DNA of 14,306 nt from Clostridia bacterium (GCA_900767195.1 CAAFYG010000017.1:1-14306), one strand, 5' to 3'; counted from the stretch's first letter, positions 6,023-13,178 are shown. Program-made: numbers and translations. The notes: generated from the letters alone by a model not told the origin.

Positions 6023-6865
6023 TTATACTTCGATTTCAAGTCCGTCGTAAGAAACGATAAAGCCGTGCTTTTTCGCTTCCGCGCAAAGCTCTTCGTGATC
6101 ATGCCCGAAAAATGCGTTGTGCGAAAAATGATTGACTACAAACACCGTATTTTCGTCCGCCAAGCCTTCTTTTAAAAGCAAGTCTTTCATCAATGCGTCG
6201 GTGCGGAGACTCATGTGTCCGTGTTCCCACCCTTCGGCGTTGAACGCGCCCGTGCAATCGAGCGAAACGAGATCGAATCTGCCGAGCTTTTTTAAATCGG
6301 CAATCACCCGATCGGAAAAACACCCCGTATCGTGCGCGTACAGAATACGTTTGCCTTTCTTATCTTCGATACCGTAAATTACGGGCGTGGATTTCGGATC
6401 GTGATCGGCTGCCGCCACCACCGCTTTATAGCCGCCGAGCGCAAGCAGATCGCCGGGCTTCACTTCGAACGCGCTCATTCGGGCGGGATCTACCCACCAA
6501 TCTTTATCGTTTAAAATCTCTTCAAGCTGATCGTACACGGATTTCGCACCGTAAAAATCGATATGCGTTACATCGTGCGTGTAACCCTGCCCTACGAACA
6601 TTGCGATGTCGGCGGGGTAGAAATGATCGGAATGGCTGTGCGTGATCAGACAATATTTAATTTTCGTCCAGTCGAATTTATACGTTTGATAATGCGCCAC
6701 GGTGTCGGCATTGAAATCGAGCAGAATGGCGTCGTCGATAAGAGCTTGTGCGCGGGTACGCATATTTTTTCCGCCGAGCGCGAGCGCGCGTTTGCATGAT
6801 TCGCACTGACAAAACAGCGAAGGAACGCCCTCGTATGCCGCCGTGCCGAAATATTTGAGTTTCAT
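6023..6865 (-). CDS. PhnP-like metallo-beta-lactamase-fold phosphodiesterase
   Basis: A 280-residue MBL-fold hydrolase. THSHSDH (residues 75-81) supplies the metal ligands. Further candidate ligands are His155 (AADHD), Asp179 (AHDTG) and the His cluster at 246-249 (NHFSH). The N-terminal CxCxxC (Cys19, 21, 24, in LFCQCESC) matches the structural zinc site of PhnP, the cyclic-phosphate phosphodiesterase of the C-P lyase pathway, and the spacing of the HxHxDH motif is also PhnP-like. No other phn genes are near, so the substrate is more likely another cyclic or diester phosphate. AAGGAG lies seven bases before ATG 6865, and a TATAAT box lies about 63 bp further upstream. The ECF S gene follows on the same strand after 78 bp with no clear terminator, so the two may be co-transcribed. 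Confidence 0.85.
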   Translation of the reverse strand: MKLKYFGTAAYEGVPSLFCQCESCKRALALGGKNMRTRAQALIDDAILLDFNADTVAHYQTYKFDWTKIKYCLITHSHSDHFYPADIAMFVGQGYTHDVTHIDFYGAKSVYDQLEEILNDKDWWVDPARMSAFEVKPGDLLALGGYKAVVAAADHDPKSTPVIYGIEDKKGKRILYAHDTGCFSDRVIADLKKLGRFDLVSLDCTGAFNAEGWEHGHMSLRTDALMKDLLLKEGLADENTVFVVNHFSHNAFFGHDHEELCAEAKKHGFIVSYDGLEIEV

Positions 6866-6927
6866 ACATTTTCTCCTTGGTGATTTCAGACGGTTTTATC
6901 CGCCCGGATATTTTTTCGAACGCTATT

Positions 6928-6956
6928 ATTATAGCCGTTTTTTTTAGCGAACGCAA
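6928..6956 (-). promoter_or_regulatory. Likely promoter of the PhnP-like gene
   Basis: On the minus strand a perfect TATAAT (6933-6928) lies 17 bp after a weak -35, TTGCGT (6956-6951). The spacer has eight consecutive A. The -10 is strong; the -35 matches only its first three bases. Confidence 0.55.
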
Positions 6957-7062
6957 GCGTTTGAGCGGAAAAATACGAAATCTATCCGAAATTCGCAAAA
7001 TCCGCGCCGGAAAAAGGAACACTTTTTGCCCGCCCCGCAATACAATAATATTAGAAGATAAC

Positions 7063-7104
7063 ACCGCAGGCGCGAAAAATTTTTTACCTACATACTCCTG
7101 CGGT
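7063..7104 (+). repeat. 8-bp inverted repeat in the leader of the Cys-rich gene
   Basis: ACCGCAGG (7063-7070) and CCTGCGGT (7097-7104) are perfect inverted copies separated by 26 bases, ending ten bases before the AGGAGG of the next gene. It could be a leader hairpin or an operator. No clear -35/-10 pair lies upstream, though TACAAT at 7041-7046 is a weak -10 candidate. Confidence 0.5.
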
Positions 7105-7126
7105 AGTAAGCACAGGAGGTCTTTAT

Positions 7127-7339
7127 ATGAATTGCTGCAATCAAGGCAACAACGCCACTCTCTGGATTCTTATCGCTTTGTTCGTTCTCGGATCGAAAGA
7201 CGGCTTTTTAAACGGCGGCACGCTCTGCGGATGCACTCTGCCCGTGGTGGCCGCGCTTTTGTACTGCCTGTATAAAAACGGCTCGCTTGCGGAATGGCTC
7301 ACTCCGCGCGGCGGCTGCGGTTGTACGTGCGATAACTGA
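7127..7339 (+). CDS. Small cysteine-rich membrane protein, function unknown
   Basis: A 70-residue protein with a strong AGGAGG (7114-7119) eight bases upstream. It has eight cysteines: CC near the N-terminus (3, 4), CGC (34-36), Cys47, and CGCTC close to the C-terminus (64-68). Two hydrophobic segments (about 11-21 and 37-49) suggest a small membrane protein with Cys-rich ends. Similar short proteins in Clostridia are sometimes labelled high-cysteine or chorion-class proteins; their role is unknown. Paired CxC motifs could bind metal or form disulfides on a spore or cell surface; that is speculation. It is a single-gene unit, with its own terminator about 40 bp downstream. Confidence 0.8.
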   Translation: MNCCNQGNNATLWILIALFVLGSKDGFLNGGTLCGCTLPVVAALLYCLYKNGSLAEWLTPRGGCGCTCDN

Positions 7340-7381
7340 GTTATCCGTTTGCATTACGAAAACCGAACATACATTTTCGGG

Positions 7382-7410
7382 GCGGGAGAAACTTCTCCCG
7401 CTTTCTTTTT
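7382..7410 (+). terminator. Intrinsic terminator after the Cys-rich gene
   Basis: GCGGGAGAA (7382-7390) and TTCTCCCGC (7393-7401) form a perfect 9-bp stem with a two-base centre (a four-base loop if the innermost pair opens), followed by TTTCTTTTT. It ends five bases before the stop of the convergent Nudix gene and has no T-run in the opposite direction. Confidence 0.9.
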
Positions 7411-7414
7411 GCGC

Positions 7415-7951
7415 TTATCTGCTTGCTTTTTCCCAAAAATAACGCTGCAACGCGATAATCGTTTTCGCATCGGATATTTCGCCGCTTTTCAGCATTTTTT
7501 CCGCGTCCTCTTCGCCGATCCAAAGCACCGATAAAAACTCGTCGGGATCGGGCGAAGCAGCCCCCGCCGAAACGGGATAGGCGCGATAGATATAAATAAT
7601 TTCGTCCGTATAGCCGGGCGAGGGGTACACTTCGGCGATTTTTTCGAATTTTTCCGCCGAAACGCCCGTTTCTTCTTTCAGCTCGCGTTTCGCCGCGTTT
7701 AACGGATCTTCGCCCGCTTCGAGTTTTCCCGCGGGAATTTCAAGCACTTCTTTGCCGTAAGCGTAACGATATTGCTTTACGAACGCGATTTTGCCGCCCG
7801 TTACGCACAAAATCGCCGCGCCGCCGTGATGCTCTACGATTTCGCGTTTGCACGGCTCGCCGTTCGGCAAAAGCGCGCCGTCGCAACGGACATTGATGAT
7901 TTTGCCGCGATATACGTATTTTTTTTCGATTGTTTTTTCCGTGGTATCCAT
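7415..7951 (-). CDS. nudF: Nudix hydrolase, ADP-ribose pyrophosphatase type
   Basis: A 178-residue protein likely to cleave ADP-ribose to AMP and ribose-5-phosphate. The Nudix box is complete (GX5EX7REUXEEXGU, from Gly75 to Val97, including RELKEETGV). Its N-terminal part (KYVYRGKIINVRCDGALLPN, then REIVEHHGGAAILC) and the EVYPSPGYTDE segment just after the box match bacterial ADP-ribose pyrophosphatases. ATG 7951 was chosen over an upstream frame start at 8083 because the family begins near here and the longer version would reach upstream of the promoter at 7995-8024. The ribosome site (GGTGA) is modest. The HPr-like gene is divergent. Confidence 0.9.
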   Translation of the reverse strand: MDTTEKTIEKKYVYRGKIINVRCDGALLPNGEPCKREIVEHHGGAAILCVTGGKIAFVKQYRYAYGKEVLEIPAGKLEAGEDPLNAAKRELKEETGVSAEKFEKIAEVYPSPGYTDEIIYIYRAYPVSAGAASPDPDEFLSVLWIGEEDAEKMLKSGEISDAKTIIALQRYFWEKASR

Positions 7952-7994
7952 AGTCTTCACCGCCCGATTTACCGATTTTAACGTAAACAATAAT

Positions 7995-8024
7995 ATTATA
8001 CACCGACGAACGGGAAATTGTAAA
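7995..8024 (-). promoter_or_regulatory. Promoter of the Nudix gene
   Basis: On the minus strand, TTTACA (8024-8019), an 18-bp spacer and TATAAT (8000-7995) lie 44 bp before the Nudix start. A second TATAAT on this strand at 8087-8082 has no recognisable -35. Confidence 0.7.
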
Positions 8025-8129
8025 ACGTTTTCAAGGGCAGCGGAATGAAAAAATGAACAGTTTTTTACCGTAAGAAGTATCATTATAGCACAAAAACGGA
8101 TTTAAGGAAATATTTTTTTCGAAAAAGCC

Positions 8130-8158
8130 TTGCATTCACGCGAAAAAAATTGTATAAT
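8130..8158 (+). promoter_or_regulatory. SigA promoter of the HPr-like operon
   Basis: TTGCAT (8130-8135), a 17-bp spacer and TATAAT (8153-8158) lie 36 bp before the start of the HPr-like gene. Confidence 0.8.
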
Positions 8159-8194
8159 AAAAGCAATAAAAATAAAGGGAGGAATTTCATCGAT

Positions 8195-8422
8195 ATGAAA
8201 TCTCTGAAAATTTCTTTGGAAATGGCGCAAAAAGTGAAAGAATTCGTAGCCCTTACGCAGGATTGCCCCTACGAAGTGCTTCTGAAGAGCGGAAAATATG
8301 TGGTGGACGCGAAGTCTATTCTCGGAATTTTCTCGCTGGATCTTTCTCAGCCGCTTACCGTAGAAGTATATTCCGACGATTGCGACGACTTTTTGAAAAA
8401 GCTTTCCGCGTTTGCGGCGTAA
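8195..8422 (+). CDS. HPr-fold protein lacking the catalytic histidine (Crh-like)
   Basis: A 75-residue protein that aligns with HPr of the phosphotransferase system. The stretch YEVLLKSGKYVVDAKSILGI fits the HPr segment around regulatory Ser46, with Ser41 in the Ser46 position and the following FSLDL also conserved. The segment that should hold the active-site His15 (GLHARPA in HPr) is replaced by SLEMAQKVKEF, and the whole protein contains no histidine. It therefore cannot carry phosphate from Enzyme I. Known relatives without His15 but with Ser46, such as Bacillus Crh, act in catabolite regulation with CcpA; that role is possible here but not shown. ATG 8195 was chosen because the upstream frame start precedes the -10 box. 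GGGAGG is rather far away (12 bases). DUF4364 and TSCPD genes follow. Confidence 0.78.
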   Translation: MKSLKISLEMAQKVKEFVALTQDCPYEVLLKSGKYVVDAKSILGIFSLDLSQPLTVEVYSDDCDDFLKKLSAFAA

Positions 8423-8484
8423 CTTCCCTTACGCGATTTGCAACAAGCAAACTGCGCATCCGGCGGCTTAAAGCATACAAAAAT

Positions 8485-8524
8485 GCGCCCTGCCTGCTTA
8501 AAAATCGGGCGTGGGCGATTTTGT
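8485..8524 (+). terminator. Possible weak terminator after the HPr-like gene
   Basis: CGCCC (8486-8490) can pair with GGGCG (8513-8517), followed by ATTTTGTGTTT. An alternative stem AAAATCG/CGATTTT overlaps it. The T-run is interrupted, so it may be only a partial stop or a processing site in the 154-bp gap before the DUF4364 gene. Confidence 0.4.
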
Positions 8525-8576
8525 GTTTACTATCAGGCAAATTTCGTAAATTTTACAAAGGAGGTTTCGGGCAGGT

Positions 8577-9101
8577 ATGCAGATTCAGGGCGAAACGTCG
8601 GTGAACAAACTTATTCTGCTTTTCGTTTTCGACAAAATGGAAAGCGCGCTTTCCGAGCGCACGATCGTGGAAATGTGCACGACGGGGAACGGCTGGCTGA
8701 ATTATATGGACTGCATGGAATTGATACCGAGGCTTCTGGACGACGGGTTTATCTGCCGCACTTCTTCGGACGAAGAGCCGCTGTACTCGATTACGGCGGA
8801 CGGGCGGGAAAGCCTGAATAATTTTTATATCAACATTCCTAAAAGCATTCGCGAAGAAATCTCCGCGTTCGTGAAAAACAACAGCGGAAAGCTGAGAAAC
8901 CGTCAGGAATGTAAGGCGGATTATTATCTGAACAAAGACGGCACTTACACGGTGTTTCTGAAAATTCTTGCGCCCGTGCAACCGATGCTGGAATTGAAAT
9001 TCGTAGTGCCTGATAAGAAAACGGCGCAGAATATTTATAAAAGCTGGGAATTGAAGGCTTCGGAATTATATTCCGCGATATACGATACTCTGGTGGATTA
9101 G
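8577..9101 (+). CDS. DUF4364 family winged-helix protein
   Basis: A 174-residue protein recognised as the clostridial DUF4364 family. The N-terminal part (NKLILLFVFDKMESALSERT, then IPRLLDDGFICRTSSDE and YSITADGRESL) reads as a winged-helix fold like that of PadR or MarR-type regulators. The C-terminal half (about 100-174) is a separate alpha/beta region. Its molecular role is not known; DNA binding is a reasonable guess. AAAGGAGG (8557-8564) lies 12 bases before ATG 8577, longer than usual, and no better in-frame start is visible. It probably shares the promoter at 8130-8158 by read-through. Confidence 0.82.
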   Translation: MQIQGETSVNKLILLFVFDKMESALSERTIVEMCTTGNGWLNYMDCMELIPRLLDDGFICRTSSDEEPLYSITADGRESLNNFYINIPKSIREEISAFVKNNSGKLRNRQECKADYYLNKDGTYTVFLKILAPVQPMLELKFVVPDKKTAQNIYKSWELKASELYSAIYDTLVD

Positions 9102-9183
9102 TTCCTTCCCCTTTTTGCATATTAAAGCCTTTTTACACGGAACGTATTTTGAAAAAAACTATAACAAACGAGGTGACAGACAA

Positions 9184-9462
9184 ATGTTTACATATTCTAC
9201 GAGAGGAACATGTTCGAGACAGATTCTTTTTGACGTGACGCCCGACAACAAACTGCATAACGTGCGCTTTATCGGCGGCTGCGGCGGCAATTTACAGGGC
9301 ATTGCGCGGCTTGTGGAAGGCAAGGATATCGACGAGATAGAAAAACTGCTTGCGGGCATTCGATGCAGAAACAATACTTCCTGCCCCGATCAGCTTTCGA
9401 AGGCGATTGCCGATTATAAAGAAACTAAGCGCACGGAAAAAGAAGAAAAAGACGCGCAATAA
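9184..9462 (+). CDS. TSCPD domain protein (TIGR03905-like)
   Basis: A 92-residue protein of the small TSCPD family. Landmarks are YSTRGTCSRQILFDV near the N-terminus, FIGGCGGNLQGI with the family's Gly-Cys-Gly pattern, LVEGKDIDEI, and the name-giving TSCPDQL (residues 71-77). The TSCPD domain also occurs at the C-terminus of some ribonucleotide reductases (NrdJ); the free-standing form has no firmly known role. The cysteines at GTC, GGC, IRC and SCP may bind metal. GAGGTGA (9170-9176) lies seven bases before ATG 9184, which decides this start over one at 9115. The tail is highly charged (KRTEKEEKD). Last gene of its unit; the terminator at 9570 follows. Confidence 0.88.
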   Translation: MFTYSTRGTCSRQILFDVTPDNKLHNVRFIGGCGGNLQGIARLVEGKDIDEIEKLLAGIRCRNNTSCPDQLSKAIADYKETKRTEKEEKDAQ

Positions 9463-9569
9463 GTTTGCCGCGAAATTTTCTCAACTTTTCGGATGCATAA
9501 TTCCCCGCATTTTTATTTATTTTATTGAGCTTTGCGCTTGAAAAATCGATTTGATTTAAGAAAGTTTGA

Positions 9570-9610
9570 AAGCGTACCTTCCTGACGGAAAGGTACGCTT
9601 TTCTTGCTTT
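9570..9610. terminator. Terminator shared by convergent genes
   Basis: AAGCGTACCTT (9570-9580) and AAGGTACGCTT (9590-9600) form a perfect 11-bp stem with a nine-base loop. On the plus strand it is followed by TTCTTGCTTT. On the minus strand the following sequence (TCAAACTTTCTT) is weaker, so it probably acts mainly on the TSCPD operon and less well on pnuC. Confidence 0.85.
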
Positions 9611-9632
9611 GATTCGACGCGATGATTCGATT

Positions 9633-10466
9633 TTATTGCGCGTTTTCCGCAATTTCCGCGTTTTCCGCGGGCATCGCTTTTGCGCTGTGTTCGCGGATAT
9701 ATTTCGTCCACTTGATATAGCCGTAGGTGGTATTCGTAAGATAACCGGCTTTCAGCACAAGCAAAATCCATTGCCCCGCCATGATATTCAACACGATTTC
9801 AAGTATGCAGACGATGTACCATGCGATCCACTGCTCGCGATAGCGGAAAAGAATAAACAAACCGTTTGCTATCCCCACGGCAGACGCACAGGCATCGAGA
9901 TACCCGCCTACGTCCTGCACGACTCGGTTATAAGACAAAATGCCTTCGCCCAAATCGATCAGGGAAAGAAGATAGCCTATGCCGATCGTCCATACGGCTA
10001 TGCCCGCAATCAGGAGAAGATCTTGCTGCCACGTAAGTTTGCGCACCGCGGTAAGTTCTTTTTCTTCGGAATCGGTATGTTTTTGCCAATTGACGAAACT
10101 GATAATATCAATGGGAATCCAGAAGAACAGCGTGACTGCCATAGTTGCAAACCTGTAAGCGCAGACGATGCAGATGGCGATTTCCACCACTTCGACAAGC
10201 AGCGATACGATGAAATTCCATTTGCTTTGCTTGGAAATCAACAATTCGCAGGTGATGTTCGATATGATGTCTACAAGATATAAAATCGTAATCAGCCGGG
10301 GATTGACGGCGAGTTCTTCGGAATCTTCGGGGAACACGAAACAGAATACGATTGCAAGCACGAGTATGGATAAATACCATATTTTTTCGTAGGTGGTGAA
10401 ATAGTTCCATAAATTTTTTAATTTCTGACCGAACGTAAGCTTCGGTGTGTCTTTGATATCTTTCAT
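9633..10466 (-). CDS. pnuC: Nicotinamide riboside transporter PnuC
   Basis: A 277-residue membrane protein with seven or eight hydrophobic segments. It would import nicotinamide riboside for NAD synthesis by facilitated diffusion. The family pattern is visible as SFVNWQKH (122-129), WIAWYIV (213-219) and, close to the C-terminus, GQWILLVLKAGYLTNTTYGY (231-250) followed by IKW. The cytoplasmic tail is a short Ala/Glu/Asn repeat (AENAEIAENAQ). The ribosome site before ATG 10466 is weak (AAGAGAG). It lies 74 bp after the SDR gene on the same strand and is probably the last gene of the yggS operon. No riboswitch or NrtR-like site was recognised upstream. Confidence 0.9.
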   Translation of the reverse strand: MKDIKDTPKLTFGQKLKNLWNYFTTYEKIWYLSILVLAIVFCFVFPEDSEELAVNPRLITILYLVDIISNITCELLISKQSKWNFIVSLLVEVVEIAICIVCAYRFATMAVTLFFWIPIDIISFVNWQKHTDSEEKELTAVRKLTWQQDLLLIAGIAVWTIGIGYLLSLIDLGEGILSYNRVVQDVGGYLDACASAVGIANGLFILFRYREQWIAWYIVCILEIVLNIMAGQWILLVLKAGYLTNTTYGYIKWTKYIREHSAKAMPAENAEIAENAQ

Positions 10467-10524
10467 TGTTTTTTCTCTCTTTTGTTGTGTTGTTTTTATT
10501 TATATTTTTTGCCGAAAAGTTAAA

Positions 10525-10549
10525 AACTAAAAGGCTAAAACTAAAAGGC
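10525..10549 (-). repeat. Short tandem duplication at the end of the SDR gene
   Basis: On the minus strand the final codons of the SDR gene plus the stop (GCCTTTTAG followed by TTTT) occur twice in tandem, 14 bp apart. The second copy lies just outside the reading frame's end. It looks like a slippage duplication and has no clear function. Confidence 0.6.
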
Positions 10550-11380
10550 GTCTTTCGAAATTTTACTCCACCGCTTTTCGATGAATTTCATTTTTAAAGA
10601 AAGCGGCAAGAATTTTGTGGCGGCATTCATCAGCTTGTTCCAAAAGCCGACGATGACTTTTCTTTTGCCTTTTTCCGCCGCGCGCAGGCTTTTGCGCGCC
10701 ACCACGGACGGAGGCTCGGCGGCAAGTTTGCCCCATGCTTTTTGCTCGCGGATCTGCTTTCGGACGTCTTCGCGCGTGGGCATTGCTCCGGGTAAGATTG
10801 CCGTAACCGTGATTCCGCGCTTTTTTACTTCACGCGAAAGCGACAGCGAAAACGACGTGAGCGCGCCTTTCGTTGCCGAATACACGGCGAAATACGGCAT
10901 GGGATAAATGCCGGAAACGCTGGAAATATTGATGATTTTCGCGTTTTTCGCCGCGTTCTGCACGGCATATAAACACATCGCCGCCGCTCCTTCGAAATTC
11001 GCGCGGCATTGAAACAGCAGCTTTTCCTGCGTGTATTCTTCAAACGGCTTTTGTATATCCGCGCCCGCTACGTTGATAAGCATTTTTACTTTCTCGCCGC
11101 GGGAAGAAAGCGCGGCGAAAAATTCGGCGCGGCTTTTTTCCGAAGATAAATCCATCGCTTTTACAAATATTTCGGCGCGGGATTCGTTTTCGCCTTTGAT
11201 TTCGCTTTCGATTCCGCTTTTTAAGGCGGCAAGTTTTTCTTCGCTTCTGCCCGTGAAAACGAGCGACGTTCCGCCGCTTTCGATTTCGCTTTTCGTTCCT
11301 TTATTTTTAATCAATTCGTTTATGAACGCCTTGCCTAAATATCCCGTTGCGCCCGTAATGATAATGCAGTCTTTTGCCAT
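10541..11380 (-). CDS. Short-chain dehydrogenase/reductase (SDR)
   Basis: A 279-residue classical SDR with an NAD(P)-binding Rossmann fold. Seen are the cofactor motif TGATGYLG (9-16), NVAGA (103-107, equivalent to NNAG), Asn128, the catalytic serine in NISSVSG (151-157), and YSATK (167-171) with the catalytic Tyr and Lys. LPGAMPTR follows, the usual PG motif. The C-terminal ~40 residues are basic and hydrophobic (NKLMNAATKFLPLSLKMKF) and may contact the membrane, as in SDRs that act on lipid substrates. The substrate cannot be told. Only a weak ribosome site (CGGAAA) precedes ATG 11380. It sits between the C92-like hydrolase and pnuC, with gaps of 62 and 74 bp. Confidence 0.9.
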   Translation of the reverse strand: MAKDCIIITGATGYLGKAFINELIKNKGTKSEIESGGTSLVFTGRSEEKLAALKSGIESEIKGENESRAEIFVKAMDLSSEKSRAEFFAALSSRGEKVKMLINVAGADIQKPFEEYTQEKLLFQCRANFEGAAAMCLYAVQNAAKNAKIINISSVSGIYPMPYFAVYSATKGALTSFSLSLSREVKKRGITVTAILPGAMPTREDVRKQIREQKAWGKLAAEPPSVVARKSLRAAEKGKRKVIVGFWNKLMNAATKFLPLSLKMKFIEKRWSKISKDAF

Positions 11381-11442
11381 AATTTGTGTTTCCGTTTGGT
11401 TTTTTTAGCGATTGCTTTTGATGACCTTGCCGAAACGCCTAT

Positions 11443-12360
11443 TTACGTCCACACTTTTTCGGGATCGAAACCGAACACCTGCACCACCTGCATATATTCG
11501 CTGTTTGCCATATCGCGCGGCTTCACCACGCAGCCGCCGTTAGCATCGAGATCTACGCCGAATTGCTTATACGCGTACCACACGATATGCGCGCACTGCG
11601 TGCCTTTTAAGGGCTGCTGATTCTTCTTGCCGAAAATGCCCGCGAACACCGTATACGGTATGCCGAGTAGCTGCGTTTTTGCGTAATTTGCCGCTTCTTT
11701 GCGCGTTTCGTCGCCGATTTTTTCGGGATTTGGGCGCAAGATCATAAATGTGGCGTAGCGATCGAAAGAACTTGCGATATTTGAAATCACACTCACCGTA
11801 CCCGGCGAATACGCTTCTACGATTAAGCCGCTGTTGGGATTGAAATCGCTATCGGATACCACGAGCGCGGCGTGTCCGTAACGGAAACCGAAAACGTGCG
11901 TTGCCGACGTGACGATGATGTCCCCTTCGCGCACCGCGCCGATTTCGGAGGAATTTCCGTCCGAAAGCTTTTCCTCGCACGTCCACGGATTGAAGCGATT
12001 GCGTTCGAAAGAAATTTTTTGCATATAGCTTTTTTGTATGGTTTTGATACGATTTTTGCCGTTTTCGCCGCTTTCGAGCAGCCTGTCCGCGCCGATTTTC
12101 GTTAAACCCGTCTGCGCGTAAATCAAGGCGTAATCTTCTTCCGTCCGCTCGCTTTGCGCTTTTTCGAGCGCGGGCGACAGATCGACAAATGCATAATCGG
12201 GCGACCACGGCGACCAGACCGCATCGGAGATCAGCGTGGAAGATTCCATGACGATCAGAACGAGCATTAAAAACGCCGTGAAACACGCAAAAACACGCAG
12301 AAACGTAAGATATGCTCCGCTGCGGTTTTTTTTGAAGTTTTCGCCGTTTGTTCTTTGCAT
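11443..12360 (-). CDS. Membrane-anchored YiiX/C92-type permuted papain-like cysteine hydrolase
   Basis: A 305-residue protein. ATG 12360 is chosen because AAAGGA lies seven bases upstream; the longer frame to 12471 overlaps the yggS end and has no such site. Residues ~17-38 form one membrane segment, so the rest probably faces outside. The catalytic part fits the YiiX/YebB group (permuted NlpC/P60 fold, peptidase family C92), in which the histidine comes before the cysteine. Seen are GDIIVTS (146-152), His163 in YGHAALVVSD, an acidic residue at IVEAYS (Glu182), and Cys256 in GTQCAHIVWYAYKQF. Such enzymes cleave amide or ester bonds in peptidoglycan, lipids or lipoproteins; the substrate here is unknown. 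It lies 47 bp after yggS and before the SDR gene. Confidence 0.75.
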   Translation of the reverse strand: MQRTNGENFKKNRSGAYLTFLRVFACFTAFLMLVLIVMESSTLISDAVWSPWSPDYAFVDLSPALEKAQSERTEEDYALIYAQTGLTKIGADRLLESGENGKNRIKTIQKSYMQKISFERNRFNPWTCEEKLSDGNSSEIGAVREGDIIVTSATHVFGFRYGHAALVVSDSDFNPNSGLIVEAYSPGTVSVISNIASSFDRYATFMILRPNPEKIGDETRKEAANYAKTQLLGIPYTVFAGIFGKKNQQPLKGTQCAHIVWYAYKQFGVDLDANGGCVVKPRDMANSEYMQVVQVFGFDPEKVWT

Positions 12361-12407
12361 CGTTTTTTCCTTTTTTTCTTGGCTTTTTTCCTTGGCGTTG
12401 CACCGAT

Positions 12408-13079
12408 TTATTCTCTCGCGCCGAAAATGCCCGTGCCGATGCGCACGGCGTTGCTGCCGTATTTCACGCACAATTTATAATCGCCGCTCATACCCATGGA
12501 CAGCACGGAAAAATCGGGATCTTCCGCTTTGATTTTATCGAGCAGGGCGCGCATTTTCTGTACCATCACGCCGCCCTCTGCTTCGCCGATTCCTGCGGGA
12601 AGCATTGCCATCAATCCGCGCGGCTTTATATTCGGAAGCGCGCGCATGTAGCGATATGCCGCTTCGGTTTCCGCATACGAAAAGCCGCCTTTGCTTTCTT
12701 CGCCGCCGATATTTACTTCGAGCAGAACGTTGCTGATCGCGCTGCGACGCACGGACAAAACCGAAATCGCCGACGCAATTTTTTCGGAATCGCACGAATG
12801 AATCAACTGCACTTTGCCGACTATGTATTTCAGTTTGTTTTCCTGCAATCTGCCGATGAAATGACGCACGGCGTTTTTTTGCAAAAAATCGTTTTTATCG
12901 CGAAATTCCTGCGCTTTATTTTCGGCGATCGCATCTACACCGCCCGCTATTGCCTCTTCGATCTCTGAGATTGTGCGCGTTTTTGTAGCGGCGATCAGCT
13001 GCACTTTTTCGCCGAACGGATTTTCGGGAATTTCAGCGCGAATTTTTTTTATGTTGTTTCGGATATCGAAGTTCTTCAT
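12408..13079 (-). CDS. yggS: YggS/PLPBP family pyridoxal phosphate homeostasis protein
   Basis: A 223-residue, single-domain, TIM-barrel PLP-binding protein. It matches YggS throughout: LIAATKTR with the PLP lysine Lys33, AENKAQEF (equivalent to NYVQE), RHFIGRLQENK, IHSCDS, LLEVNIGGEESKGGF, GLMAMLP, LSMGMSGDY, and VRIGTGIFGARE at the C-terminus. Family members carry PLP but have no known enzymatic activity and act in vitamin B6 and amino-acid homeostasis. It is the first gene of the minus-strand operon, behind a perfect SigA promoter with a ~95-nt leader holding a tandem repeat. No good ribosome site precedes ATG 13079. In many Firmicutes yggS sits next to sepF and cell-division genes; that is not the case here. 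Confidence 0.94.
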   Translation of the reverse strand: MKNFDIRNNIKKIRAEIPENPFGEKVQLIAATKTRTISEIEEAIAGGVDAIAENKAQEFRDKNDFLQKNAVRHFIGRLQENKLKYIVGKVQLIHSCDSEKIASAISVLSVRRSAISNVLLEVNIGGEESKGGFSYAETEAAYRYMRALPNIKPRGLMAMLPAGIGEAEGGVMVQKMRALLDKIKAEDPDFSVLSMGMSGDYKLCVKYGSNAVRIGTGIFGARE

Positions 13080-13115
13080 ATTTTCGGCTTGACCGCATTA
13101 CAGTTTTACGGCGTT

Positions 13116-13166
13116 TTTACGGCATTTTTATTATACAACATTTACGCCATTTTTTATTATACAACA
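13116..13166. repeat. Tandem 25/26-bp repeat in the yggS leader
   Basis: Two adjacent copies (13116-13140 and 13141-13166) differ by one substitution and one T, and a partial third copy (TTTACGGCG) precedes them near 13105. On the minus strand each full copy contains TTGTATAAT, a -10-like box. They lie downstream of the perfect promoter at 13179-13207, within the presumed 5' leader. Confidence 0.8.
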
Positions 13167-13178
13167 AATAATATAGAT

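Noticed and set aside
11849..12403. Minus-strand frame of 184 residues
   Set aside because: It overlaps the C92-like gene in another frame and is an Arg-rich shadow without family motifs.
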